From the NCBI GenBank assembly GCA_012295275.1, contig CM022667.1:21208667-21272666 (forward strand): DNA of 64,000 nt, written 5' to 3'. Position numbers and translations under genes: made by a program. The stretch comes from Chrysomallon squamiferum (taxonomy: Eukaryota > Mollusca > Gastropoda > Neomphalida > Peltospiridae). Position 1 is the first letter of the stretch. Each line of letters opens with the position of its first letter. The notes below the pieces were generated by a model. It did no database searches and was not told the origin of the DNA. It saw only the letters and a program-made list of their open reading frames with translations. Below are positions 25,291-39,500 of the stretch, piece by piece.

Positions 25291-26926
25291 CTACTGGAGG
25301 GTACAAACTTTGCTGCTTCGTGGAGTGGAAACAGTTTCATTTTTAGATGCTGAACCTGCTGACTGCATTCTTCTTTGTTCTGACTGTATACTGTTCAGCT
25401 GTGCCTGAAGTAAAAGTATCAACAATAATTTAAGGAGCTACTTATTCAACTGTAAACCTGAGAAAGGATCTATATATTGTTCTAAAAAGACAGAACAGCC
25501 CATTCTTAACAAGTGAATAACAATCATTATTAAGTGTTTAATGAAAACATTAATGGGCTTGGTTCAACATAGTGAATATTAGAGCTGGAAATATTTCTTA
25601 ATTCAATTATACACAACAGACCACAAAAAAAAATAAAAATAAAATAAAATTCAATTAGTGTTACTGTTAAAATATTTTGAATATAATTAATTTTTTAATA
25701 TCTAAATGACTGCAGTTTCTTTCTTTTAATATCAATAATGTATACTCATAATATAATTTAATGAATTTCACAAAATGAGATAAATGATCAGTTCTGTGTT
25801 AATTAAACATACCTGGAGTTCCTGAACCATTTTTTGATTATTTTGAAGTAACGAACTTTGAGACTGCAACTGTACTTTTAGATTCTCAATTTCTTTCTTC
25901 AGACTTTCCTCGCGTGTCTACATTACAAACATTGTTTATTTATAATTAGTAAACAGTGTGTGTGTTTGTTTGTGGTAGATGTGAAAGATTCCATATTGTT
26001 TAACAGTTTTGAGACAAGCAATTCACAATCAGTGACTTAATGTAGTTAAAATAATGTGCAACCTTCCAGTGCCAGTACATACAAAGAAAATAAACCATTA
26101 TTAACCTTGGTTTTATATATGTATATACATATACATATTTACATATATATATATATATATATACATACACACACACACATGTATTTTCACACAAACACAC
26201 ACATATATATATACATGTATGTGTGTGTATGTATTTCATTATTTCATTGCAAAAAATAATGAATATTGGTTTTTAAATTTGACCCATTATTTGACACAAT
26301 TTATAGATTCAGCAAATACCAACTTTTACTAAAATGTGAGGATAATTATTTTTCATGACAAACTGGTTACTGAAGGTTGCTGTGTTGTCTGTTGTAAACT
26401 GATGCTGGAAGGAACATTACAACTGTCCAAAGTTTGAATTTAACCTAGGATCATTTGTTTTAAAATGTTTTTCTCTACATCTCACAAGTAATTTTACTTG
26501 GGACAATATGTCTGAAAAGTTTAGGCTGAATTTGATGTAACAAGTAAGTCAAATGTAGTTTCATAGTTTACTAACAACTAGTGTGTACCCAACATATCTG
26601 CCAAGTAAATATTTTGAAGACTAGAATACAAAATAATTTATTATCGTTTTTTAAATCATTTTTTTGAATTTACACCCACTTTTATTTGATTTATTTTTTA
26701 ATACTGTAATATTATTTACAATTCAATTTTTGAAAATAGGTGTTTGTTTTTTATTGTATTTTTTCTTTTTTTTCCTCCCAAAAATAGATAAGAATGTAAA
26801 ACAAACCAATGCCTGTTTGTCCTCCTTTCTTGCAAACTCTTCTTGTTTCTGTCTCTGTTCTAACTCCATCTCTCTGATTCTAGCCTCAGCAATACGCTTC
26901 TCAGTTCTCAGCTGATCCAACTCAAA
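25291..26926 (-). other. NEK9: NEK9 C-terminal coiled coil and tail
   Basis: Exons 26926-26813, 25917-25813 and 25404-25291 encode charged heptad-like helices, for example [20 protein letters not shown] and [16 protein letters not shown]. They end in a short Ser/Thr-rich tail (SKVCTLQ, stop 25293-25291). The human protein also ends with a coiled coil, used for self-association. The donor of the first of these exons is ambiguous: either GC at 26812 (CAG|GC) or a weak GT six bases further on (end at 26807). Both keep the frame. Confidence 0.75.
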
Positions 26927-29900
26927 CTAGAAAATTGCACACCTATCTACCGTTGTTTACTTCATTTTGTGTTTTCATTAATGATTTAAACCAAACATTC
27001 GGGATTTCTGAATATTTAGTTATTAACCTATATTTAATATATTTTTTTAATAGAACTATAAACATGCAACGAAAAATAAACATTTTTGCTGGGACATCAC
27101 TTTTATTCTGTTGATAATAAAAGTGTAATAATAATACTATTAAAATATATATTCTGATAGTAGCAAATCATTGCTGAAACCCTGTAGTCTATCAGGGATT
27201 TACATGTTATAAAGTAAAAAGAAAGGGTTATCATGATATTGTACCTCTGGGAAAATTTGGGGTTTTTCAGAAAAAAATAAAAAGTCACTTGGAAGGATAA
27301 TTACTTTAGAAGCATGTTATTTAATAAAACTGTCTACTAGTAACTTCCATTTTTATATTTAATTTTATGTACATTCAACAAATTCATTTAATAAAACTAC
27401 TTATTAATATTAGTATAAGAAATTAAAAACTGCTGATTTGTTTTCAATATTTAAAAAACATTTTTATACCAGTAACGTATCTTCTCTTTTTTTCACTGTG
27501 ACGTCTGACACAAAACCTCGGGCTGCAATCTGATCTCTGAGTTCCACCTCACTGTTATGTAAACAGAAGTCAACTTTACAGAATCATAACCAGTGTGAGA
27601 AAATTGTGTTTCTAAAAGCTAAAACCAGTACACATCAAGTGTAAGTTTGTGAATTTACCCTTCTATTCTCGTTACCTTTCTTGGCTAAAAATATAATAGA
27701 ATTTCCCTGTTTTCTTTTTATTATTAAGTCATTCCATACATTACAAATAGAAAAAAATAAAAAACAAAAAATAAAATAAAATTATTTATGAGAAACTCAC
27801 AGCAAAGTTCATCAGGTTGTTCTGTATTTATTTCATCTATGTCTATGTTAATAGTAATATACAGATAATAAATTGACACAATTATTTTCTTTTTTATGTT
27901 TAAAAACAATGCTTACACAGATTCATTAATATTTACATTTCCTTGTAATCAAAATTAAATTACATAGCAAAATTGGGGATTTTAAATTATTAATGTCTTT
28001 TAATGATTAACAACCATGTTAAATATTTTTGTTTCGTTTATGGTACTTAAATCATTTAGTTATATTTATTATTATGTGAAAAATAAATTTTCCATTCATA
28101 CAAAATTATTCCTGTTTTTCTATTTTACTTTTTGCTTTTTGTATTAATAATCTCTAACAAACCTTTTGCCGTAAGTTTTTCCTCGTAATCTTTTCTTTGC
28201 CAAAACCTTCTTACTAGGAAATGGTTTAGGTTTTGCAGAACCAGGACTGATTGTTGTTTTTACAGCTTTTTCTGTTGACTCCTTTTTTTCTCTGCGATTG
28301 AAACAAACATTAATCATGGTTATTGTATTTGGAATCATCCACATTATACAATAAAAAACTGATAATATTAATAAATATTTGGTACATGTTGTTAAGTAAT
28401 ATATTTTTAAAATTCCTACTAACAGTTTTACTTCAATAAGCTCAAGCATTATGAAATTATCAAGTAATGTCATTATTTCTAATATAATAAATTAAGTTTA
28501 GTCAGAACCTAACAGTATTACATGCTTCCAGTGACAGAAAGTAGAATGTTTGGGTTTTCAAAATAAAACATACTTTTTTGTTCCAGCAGTTTCGCTAGCG
28601 CTGCTGTCAGACATTGGTTCAACTGACACACCATCCAGGTTGCTGCCACTGCTAGTTGCAGATATTGACCTGGGCCGTGGAATCACCTGTAACATAGTCT
28701 ACTTATTTCAAATATAAACTTAACATTTATAAATATGTATGTGAATCTGTGTTTATGTCTCTGTATCTGTGTATTGTTTTAGTATTTTACAGAAAAAGTT
28801 TCTGTCATTATAATTTCTTTAAGCTATTTAGGTTGTTACTACGCCACAACAATCAATAGCTTTTCTGTTCAGTATTTTGTTAAGCCTACAACATCCTCTG
28901 GGTTGAGAAAAATGTATTTCTTTGCAGAACTAGCAATCCATATCCTCATGAAATGCTTCACTGACTATAAAGCTTACATGAAAATTCATTTGTCGGAGTA
29001 CTAACCTGAACACCTATCCAAGTTACTAGCTTTTCTTTTCCTCCAGAGTGACATAAATTTTTTGTTTCCACTTCTTCTTAATTTAAAACAGAATAGTGAA
29101 AGAAAAAAAGGAAACCAAAGTTCAAAGTCAAAGTATGACTGTAGGTATTAATTAAAGATGAACAAGAAAAGTTAAAGTATAAAATCTTACTTGTTTTTCA
29201 GCTGACTGCTGCACTGTTCTGAACTGCTGTGGCACATGAGCAATAACTGGAAGGAAGATTTAAATGTCAAAACAAAATGTAAAGAAATAATTAAACACCT
29301 TTTCATTTCACTACTTAGAAATTTAAAAAAATGGGTTTTTAAAAAAAAATTAAAAATGAGATTACAACTATTCTGCACACTGTTTACTAAACAAGCTGAC
29401 TAACCAGGAGTCAGTGCTCTGCTGATCTGAATACTTGACATGGAGCTGTCTATTCCCTGTCTTCTTAAATCATAATCTGACTGGTCAGTAGTGTCATCTG
29501 CCTCATTCCCATCATGCAGCTCTTCTGTCTCAGTAGAAAGTTCTTCCTGTAACCAGGCTGGAATCTGTAATTATTTCACAATCACCACTCAGAGCAACAT
29601 ACTGTTTCAGTTAAATTCTTCAGAAATTTCTCACGAATGGCAAATAGTAAGCAAGGTTCAGGATGACATTCACAGAGAATAGATATCATTACAACTTTTT
29701 TTTCCCATATATTTAAAATAAATTTATTTATTTATTTTATTTTTCTTCCTTCTAAGATTTAAATTTTTTTTTTTTTTTGGCATAATACAGCAGTAAATGT
29801 GACTGAAAAATGTATATATAATGATCAAAATAATTCATAGATTAAGATTTAAAATAATTGGGGCAGAATGTGAACGGAGATATTTAGAATTATTGAGATA

Positions 29901-32900
29901 AAAGAATTTAGATGTAATTTTAGAGTGGAGACTGAGAAATGAAAGAACTTGATACTGTAATGGTAATGACAGTTATGAGAAGAATAAAACTTTTACTGAA
30001 GCACGAGAGTCGATCTCCGAGGCCTCTGACGAGTATTCATCTCCTCCGTCGTGACTGGACGCTGTGTGACTCTTAACACTGTCGTTGGCTGGACTCACGT
30101 AGTATGACCGCTTTCTGAAACAGACACTCACTCAGTTAGGTTACTTAAAGAGGATTTGAAATAGGGTCTCTGTGTCTGATAATCAGTTACTGCAGCAGGT
30201 TAGACCAATTACTAAAATGGGATGATTTTGAAATGGTGAAAATTTGAAAAATGAAGAAAACTGATTTTTTTGTGTTCTCACCGTATACTCCTTTTTTTGA
30301 GAGCCTTTTTCCTGGGTGGAGGAGCAGTAGTTTCTAGCTGAATAAAAAGGTTTTCTCCGTGACAAAAGAAATTACCCAGTAACACCTTCTCATTCACCTG
30401 TTTTATCCTGAACACAAAAAAAGTATTTTATTTGTTTTAAAATCAAACATACAAGGAGAGTATTAATTATAATCAAATAAAAATGTCCCTTCTTTCTAAA
30501 TTTAACAGCAGTATTTTCTCAGCAATATTTTTTATCTTAAATACATTCTAAAACAACAAGGTGTTTTGGGTTGTTCTTTTAAATAAGTCCCATAGTATGA
30601 CCAAAGACATTAAAATGAAAACTACTTAAAAACCTATTTTATCACCTTTTTAGAGAAAAATATTAAATCACTAATTTTACACGTATGCATCCAAACTAAT
30701 ATTTTACTGTCAAAAATCAATTTAAAACATAAAATTACACTAACAAAAACAATTCATTATTAAATAAAGGTATATTAAATCATGAACCCTAAATTTTTAA
30801 TGTACCATAGTAGATCTAAAATACTGACAATTTGTAGTTTTCTAAATACCTGATAATCTCTGTGGGGTTGGTGATGAGAACAGAATCATCTCGTATCACG
30901 TCCTTATCTTTATCAGTTTCTTTGTTCTTATCTTTGTCTTTTTCTTTCACATTTTCTCGACTGCTTGCACTGATTGAACGACTGGGAAGACTACCTGAAA
31001 TATTAAATATCAACAAATCTTGTTTAATATCATGAAGTCATTGTTTAATTGCAAGTCTTTGTTAATATTTAAATTGATAATTGTTATAACAAAAATGAAG
31101 ATAACAATTTAATGAGGGGGAAGCAAGCAGATCTCTTAGCTAGCTAATATATACCACTATCTAAGATAACAGTAACAAACAAGACCGGGTTTCCAATTAA
31201 AGGGCTTTAATATTAGTTTAATTCCTGATACAGCAATGTTAACATTTACCACATGGTAACTCTGGCGTCTCCAAGGAGGACAAACTGACCAGGTTCATAA
31301 AACAAATAACATTAAGAATTCTACAAAACTTAAAAACATCAAACCAATACAAAAAAAACCAAATGATCAGTGTTGCCACCTTCACTACAATTGTTTCAGG
31401 TTCTGCAATGTCCCAGGCCAGTGTGCAATGCTTTGCTCTCTCAGAGAGTTGCTCCTTAAATTCCAGTCAGCAGTTGCCATATATGGTCATGTCACATGAT
31501 CATACATTCCCCAGTGTCAAAAGCTCCCAGCAGGAGGAAACATCTTTATCTTGCTAGCACTTACTACCCACTAATTACCTTTATAGAATAGGAAGTAATT
31601 ATTTCCCAACTTAAAATGTTGCCATCCTCAGCAACACAAAAACATTTAATAATACTTTTAACTGATGTAATAAAGATATATCTCTGTCTCTCACCCATTA
31701 ATAATGACTACACAAGTAACAATAAGAAAAAATAAATAAATATAACAAAAACATCAGCACTAATCCTAAAGAAGTATGATAATAATTTGAAATGGGTAAA
31801 AGATATGTAGAAGTCTATACCCTGTTCTCAATAACAGTAACACAAAAGAAAAAGGTTCTGTGTTGAAGTAAATAATTACTTAGAGGTCTAAATCCTGGTT
31901 TGAAGTCGCTGGATGATGACATCTGGATGCCGCTGTCTGTGTGAGACGTCACACTGTCACCGCTCACCTGTCTACCTGTCTGCTGACTCACATCATCATT
32001 TAACTTACTCACGCTCTTCTGGCTGCCTGAAAACAAACAACAAATACATTTAACTAGATAAATACATTGTTCAACTGGAATGTTCAGCTGAAAGTCGATA
32101 ATTAAACAAATAAAAACATAATATTCATGTTCCTTATTCTAATGAGATACCTTGCTAATAACAGATAAACAGCAGCTGTAGTGATTTTACACAGACATAG
32201 ATTTAAAAAAAAATTATTATCTTTTGGGTTCCATCCATTAACTTCTGTTTAGATTGAAAAAGATTTATTATTATACAGATGTTCACATCTTATCATATAT
32301 GCATGAAAACAAATTTCTAAACACTAACTTTCTGTTACTGTGGCTACTGCAGATTCTCTCACAGTTGCTGACCCGCTGTTGTTGCTGGTGTTGCTGGGGT
32401 TGCGAGAGTGACCCATGGCTCGTGGGGTGATGCTTTCTAGTCTGATGTCATCACGACTAACAGCAGCAGACATGCTTGACTCGCTGCCTGCCACGCTTGA
32501 CTGGCTGGTTGTGTCATCGGGAATAGCTGTAGAGGGAGAGGTGAAGCGAAGACCCCAGTAATAGAGTTCATGATTCTTTGTACTAGCCACAGTGTAAAAC
32601 TTACCACACTGAACTCTCTGTGAAATAAGGATAAGAAAAAAAAGTACATAAATAAATATATATTTCAGTTTGTGAGTGTGTGTTTGTGTGTGTGGGTTTG
32701 TGCGCATTTTAATTTTTATTATCTTCATCACCATCATGTTTGTGGACTTTCTGCATTCTGGACTTATACTGGAGTTTCTTTTGAATGTTTGCATGTGTGT
32801 GCTTTTGTGAGCTTTTGTGAAAGTACATAAGTTTGTGAATTGTATGCATATTCATGTATATAAACCATTATGTTTCTAAAATTACATCAGTATCTTTTAT

Positions 32901-34086
32901 TAGTTCAAAATAAATCTAAGCAATACCTTCAGATAGGAAATCGACTTACATATCAAAATGAAAGCAAAATATTTCTTAAAAACTTATCTAAATATTTAAA
33001 ATGACAAAGAACTAATTTAATTTAAAGGGGATTGTAAATATCTTTACTACTACTCGCATGATAAATGTAACATCCTAATTTTTTAAATAATGAAGTAAAC
33101 AATGTTTGATTTAAAATCAAAAAACTTTGTGAAATTAAAATTAACAATGAAACTGAGCAAACATTTGATAGCATTAGTTTGTGAAAATTTAACTTACATT
33201 AACAGATTTTTCTGCCAGTGATTTCACCTCAACTGGGGCATTAGATGACTTCTTATCTCCAGTTCCAAGCTGACCTTCACTGTTACGTCCAAATGTGTAG
33301 ACATGCCCAGACTCCACTATGACAGCTGAGTGGTGAGGTCCCATTGATATTTCAGTGACACGATGTCGCGCCAGAGCTCGCACTGGAGTCAGCGTCGTCT
33401 TCCCTTCAACCTCAGTCTGTAAACAACAAATACCTTAATTTAAATGTGTAAGTATTGTACAAAATATTACAAAAATTTTATAAAAATAATCAAATTAGAT
33501 AATAAGAAATTACATTTATGATTAATTTAAAAACAGTTAATTGTAAATTGTGTATCAAATTATTTCATCGTTAAATAAAATACGTTTTACTGATACCATC
33601 ATTTCTTTATTTACTTGATAAAACACAAAAATGTTTTTAAATTTCTGAATCAGAAGTGGGGTTTTATATTTCAATGGCTAAAATTTACATTGAATACTTA
33701 CTTTTGTAAAAATGTTTTTCATTGCCATGAGGAAGCCCTGTCTGTTGTTTAAACCCAGTTTGTTGTTTTCATTACTACCACATGCAAACACGCTGCCAAC
33801 GTCACTGAGAAACATTGTACCATCCTCACCACACCAGACACGCTGCAGCATCACCGGCTCTTCCACCTTCACCTCACTGGGAATACACCTGTAAAACACA
33901 CAAATAAACATCAGTTAACAACTTACTAACTTGATATTTAAATATTTGCTATACTCTCTCAACAGAGAAAATAAAAATATCATCTTTTTAAAGAAATAAC
34001 CATTCAAAGTTTAAAAGAAATAATTGATTATTTTTAAATGAATTATTTTCTATAGAGAGAAAAAAAAAAAAATGTGTGTATGTATG

Positions 34087-34118
<32 letters not shown>

Positions 34119-36478
34119 TATACATACACACATTTTTTGTTTTTGAGAGAGAGAGAGAGAGAGAGAGAGAAAAAAAATATTAATAAATATATATATATAT
34201 ATATATAAAATTGGTGTTACAAAGTATTTAACTTTGAACAAAATTGGCACTTACCGATTTTCATCACTACCAAGTCCTAGTCGACCATCAGCACCCTGAC
34301 CCCAGGAAAAAACCTCACCCTTACTCCCCACAGCAACCACATGGCTGGAACCACATGCAATAGCTGTAACATCCAAACTGAAATAAATGTAAGTAACAGC
34401 TCATGCACAATAATCAAAAACACTCGCTGTACCTTTCTAATATTACCAGACCATTTTATAATATGTTCAACATAGTCCACAATAATTATTATTAATTACT
34501 TTAAAATCATGATATATGTTTAATAATTACTGCAGCACAAATTTAAAAAAAACAAAAAAAAACAAACATTTACAGTTACTTGTTACACATAGTTGTTTAT
34601 CAGTAAAACTAAGGTAAATTAATGTATGTGACAGCACTATAAGTTTAAGAACCACATAGCAAAACTTTCTTCATCCAAAGTATATAAGATGGTCGCTACC
34701 TGAGTAAAGTTTCTATCAGTCTGGGTTTGGTCTGATCAGACCAGTCTCCGTGTCCGAGACAACCCTTCGACCCATCGCCACACGTCAGCACCAAGCCATT
34801 GTTACTGGCAAAAATGCTGAAACCATCTCCACAGCACGCACTGTGAACATAAGCATTTTACTGTAGAAAAATCTGTTATATTCTTATTTTGTGTTAATAT
34901 GATTTCACCAACACAGATACAGATACTAATGTATCTCTGTTACCTTTGCTTTAGCTCCCATACACACATCAAACTAGAGACAAACACTTAAATAAATGTT
35001 ACAGACAAGCTGTTTTGTACCTTGACCCCCAAAAAATACATCAACCTTTCTCCCTACTGCTAACAATAAAATAGATTTCCCCTTTAAGTGCCTCTGTTAT
35101 CTTTAGCTGTTCATAGAGACATACATATATAAATATTTATAGAGACATATATATGTATAAATGTTTATAGAGACATACATATATGAATATTTATAGAGAC
35201 AAACTGTATTTTGCTTACAAAGAAACAGATTTCCCTTTAAGTGCCTCAATTATCTTTGGCTGTGATAATTGCTCATGATTGCCATGTCCCAGTTGCCCAT
35301 GGTTACCTTCACCCCAACTGTATATCTGATGTTCCATTGTTATCACAACAACATGGTTTGGGCCTATAGCAACCTGGATAATTAATTTTGAAATAATCAG
35401 ATGATAATAAAAAGATTGGTAATTATGCTCTTTATCTTCTCCTAATATCAATAACTAGCATTTCACTGAAATAACATAGTAATATTTCAAGGTTTATTGT
35501 AAACCATTATATATTATAATAATTCATTTCATTTTATGTTGTAAAAATATGTATATAATATTAAATATTTCCCCAAAAAATCAGTGGTCACATATGACCA
35601 ATTTATTTCCCAAATATTAAAGTAAAAATTTATTATGCATTTAAAAATAATTAGAAAACGTAGTAAGACTGTAAAATTGAGTGGTAAATTGTAGAAACAT
35701 TAAGTTCAAAATTAATCAGTAGCAGTCCTTTAGCATGAATATTATTTTAACATTCTGACATCAAATAAAATCAAACAGATGCTAGTATAAATGTTACTGT
35801 AATAAATATTAGAAAACTCCAATCTAATCAAAACAACAAGACATCTGGGGCAAGAACTTTTAAAAGAAAATCATTCTTCAGAAATAAAATTTAATGTCAC
35901 CAACAAAAGTAATGAAAGATTTTTAAAAAATGTGAAATATACCTGTCGAATTTTCATTCTTGGTGGCAGATCAGAAAAACAGGTCAAGCTGCAGGTAGAC
36001 AGATCCATGTAATACAGTACAGATCTGTTAAAACATTTCAATTCATATTTTATTTAGCAGCCTCACTGATCACATATATATATATACAAACAAAGAATTT
36101 TGCTTATTATATGACACTGTCAGATGTACAAATATACAAAACATGTTAATACTGAACAAAGCACATACAAATGAAGAATGACTTCAAACTGTCAGTTAAT
36201 CAAGAAAATGATAATGAACACAAAAAATAAAAATGTCAGTTGATTCCACAAGAAAATGTTTACCATAATATTCATTAGTCATTTTAAAGTGCAGGAGACT
36301 AGTGGTTCTTTTAATAGCCTGAATATATGTAATACATGTCTGTCTAACTGTCAGTTTCTTTTTGGCAGCAACAAAATAGCAGTCTTGTTAAGAAGTACAG
36401 ATCCTGAACTTTTATGACATCATTTCTCTATATAGTAAAATAAATTATCTTTTTTTTTCTTCTTTTTTTTTCAGTTAG

Positions 36479-36511
<33 letters not shown>

Positions 36512-39500
36512 ATTACCTGGGAATACATTATACATATATGTCATTTCCACCAGAAATATGAATCATATAGTCTGCTAAAAGTGTACTGGAAAAAAATACT
36601 TTTTAAAACTTGGTAATAAACATAATAATAAGTGGATTGTGCAAACTCAGTGTTGTTGATTTAAGTGTATAATTTAAGTAACTTTTTAAACTGCCTGTTT
36701 ACTGGTTTTAAGTGACATGTGATCATGGAGTCATGTTTAAAACAAAAGAAGTATTCACAACAAAGCCAGAAACTGTTGTGGTATTACTCACAAACCAGGA
36801 ATCAAAGTAATAAACCAAAGTAAAAACATTCAGTAAACATACGTCTGGTAACAGAATTATATTTGTTTATTTTAGCAATTATTCCAAGTTAACATTTAAG
36901 AAAATCAGAGAAAAACCAAACAGAAAACATTGAGTGTACAGTAAACAAAGCTGAGTCAATAAAAACAAATTTGTTTTTTCTATGCATGAACCAAATTCAG
37001 ATATATTTTTTATTTTGTTTATTATCTTTTCAACATCATTTAGCAATTTATCTTACCTTTTAGAAAGATTATTATTAACTTCCTATTTATATACATTGTT
37101 TCTTTTTTTTTTTCTTTTTTTTCATTGTCCTTAAAAATCATTAGCAAATTAAAAAATAAAAGAAAAGATAATCTGGTTTAGTTATTAGTTCAACACACAA
37201 CTGTCACTTCTAATATTTTAATATTTATCACTCTTACTAAGACCAGTCGATTTTACAAACAATATTTACCCATTACCAACAATATCACTCACTGACAGTT
37301 CCAGAATTACAGAATTTATCTTACCCTAAAATCACCATTGTCAGATATTTGATAACATTTACCTAGTATTAATGACAGTGTGATAGACCGTACCAGAATG
37401 TATTAGTACTGACCACCGCAGAAATGTCAGAAAAAATGTGTAGGGTTTTTATCACAATTTTAGTTTTAGATCTAACCACTCCACTGTCAGTTGAACATAT
37501 CATACAATATCTACCTCAGTCCTAACAATAATACTGTTACATATCACAGTAGCTATCCCCAAACCAACAACACCACACTGAGATCCCAGTCTGAAAATGT
37601 GACAACAGAACAGTGTAAAATTCTAAACTAGAGGCACAACAGTCAGGTCAGTGATAAGAGACTATACCTTTTCTCCATCTTCTTAGAACTTGAAATAAAC
37701 ACAAAGAAAATAATCAACAACAGAAACAGGAAAAGAATACCACAATTTTGATATAAATATATAAGAAAATCAAATAAACTTCTTATTTTCACACAAAAAG
37801 CAATTACTCAAGACTGCTATTTAAAACAACTATATATTCCATGTGTTCACACTTTTTAGTCACAATCTTCACTTCTGTGCTGTTTTTTTTAATTCATTAA
37901 AATTTATCTGCTGTCTTTCAAACTGATGTATGAAGAGTGAAAAAAAAGGACAAAAAAGAATATTACTATTTAAAACTTTATTTGTGTTTGGATATAATGG
38001 CAGAATGAAACCATCAAACTAATTTATGCAGTTTAATAAAGTTTAATAAATCTGTGCAGTTTGCAGGAAAACCACAGAGTTTGTGGCAAAACACTGACAG
38101 ATCATCAGACAGATGCTACTTTCAAAAACAGAAACTCTATTTACCTAATCTTTGTTTTCTTGCTGATATTCTCTGTAGACAAGTCTTCTTCAGGGTCAGA
38201 TTCTGGTTCTTCAAACCTGCTCATTAGCTTAAAAACATAATTCAAAAATATAAACAATAATCAAGCCAAAAAATTAATTAATTAAAATAAAAAGGATAAA
38301 TCCAACCACATAGTGTTAATCACCAATAAAATAAATAGTTCTGATAAGTGAAATTTTGAAAAACACTTTTTCTTTCTTTTTATTATACTTATATCCCAAT
38401 AAAAACAATTAAAAAGATTTCTTATTGAAAAAGTTACCAGTGGAACGGTGGCATAAAATTTCCTTTGTCACAGCAACCTTAAGAAATGGTTTGAACCCTA
38501 TTGTTTTACTAAATATATACATTTATATGTTTTTATTTATATATGTTTAACTGCTAAAATGCTAATCTCAGTTTAAAGATATTGTGAAGATATTGTTCTT
38601 ACAACTGGCAGTCTCTGATACATGATTTCATTGGCTGATGGTCGGTCCTCAGGTTCTTTTTGCAACATGTCCATAATGAGTTCCCTAAATTCAGAACTAT
38701 AGCTACCCTTCACTGGAGCAAACTGACCCTTTAAATCATCAAGAAAAAATTATATTTAAAACATTTTTTAATATTTCTTAATTTTAAAAAAAACATATTA
38801 CAAAATAAAAATGTACCCCACAATATAATGTTGAACAAATAACTTTAATCAATATTCTCAACTTACTTACATAAAATTATTCAAAACCCAGCCACTTTGT
38901 AAATAAAGATGAGTTAAAATTAATAAATGTCTGATCAGTTAACTTTACAATGACTATAAACACTAACTTTTTGAGTGTTAGATCTCCTGTATGTGATAAA
39001 GAAATAAAATAATTATTCTTCACTTTCATGTTTAAAGCAAATTTTCTGAGACAAAATAAGTCTTCACAGCCTTTAAGTCACTAAAGTATCACAGTTCACC
39101 AAACACAACAAACAACAGACAAACCTTCATTATTTTGTTGACCAGTGCAGGGAGATTTGAACCTTCAAATGTCTTTTGAAGACAAGCCATTTCATAAAGA
39201 ATGCAGCCCAGTGCCCAGATATCTGATTTGAAACTGTACTGTTTTCCTTCACACTGATAAATAAAACAGTTTATATAGTTCCCAACTGTTTTACTGTTTA
39301 CAGCTGTTTTTTGATGGCAAAGTCAAATGATCACTGTTTTGACTAATCTTGTGAGACATTCATACATTTGTAGAAATTGTTCATGACCAGAGAGTTATCA
39401 ATAGTGAAACAAACTTGTTATAAGAGTCATTTGAATTTTCTTTTCTTTTCTGACTTATTTCTTTATCTTTTTTTTTTTTTTTTTTGAGTTGCTATAAGTT

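Noticed and set aside
26000-26259. Open frames on both strands rich in Tyr, Ile, His and Thr
   Set aside because: They are translations of AT and AC microsatellites in a NEK9 intron.
37668-37681. 14-bp microexon between NEK9 exons 38227-38145 and 36024-35943
   Set aside because: It has an acceptor and a donor, but its length breaks the phase, whereas direct joining of the flanking exons is in frame.
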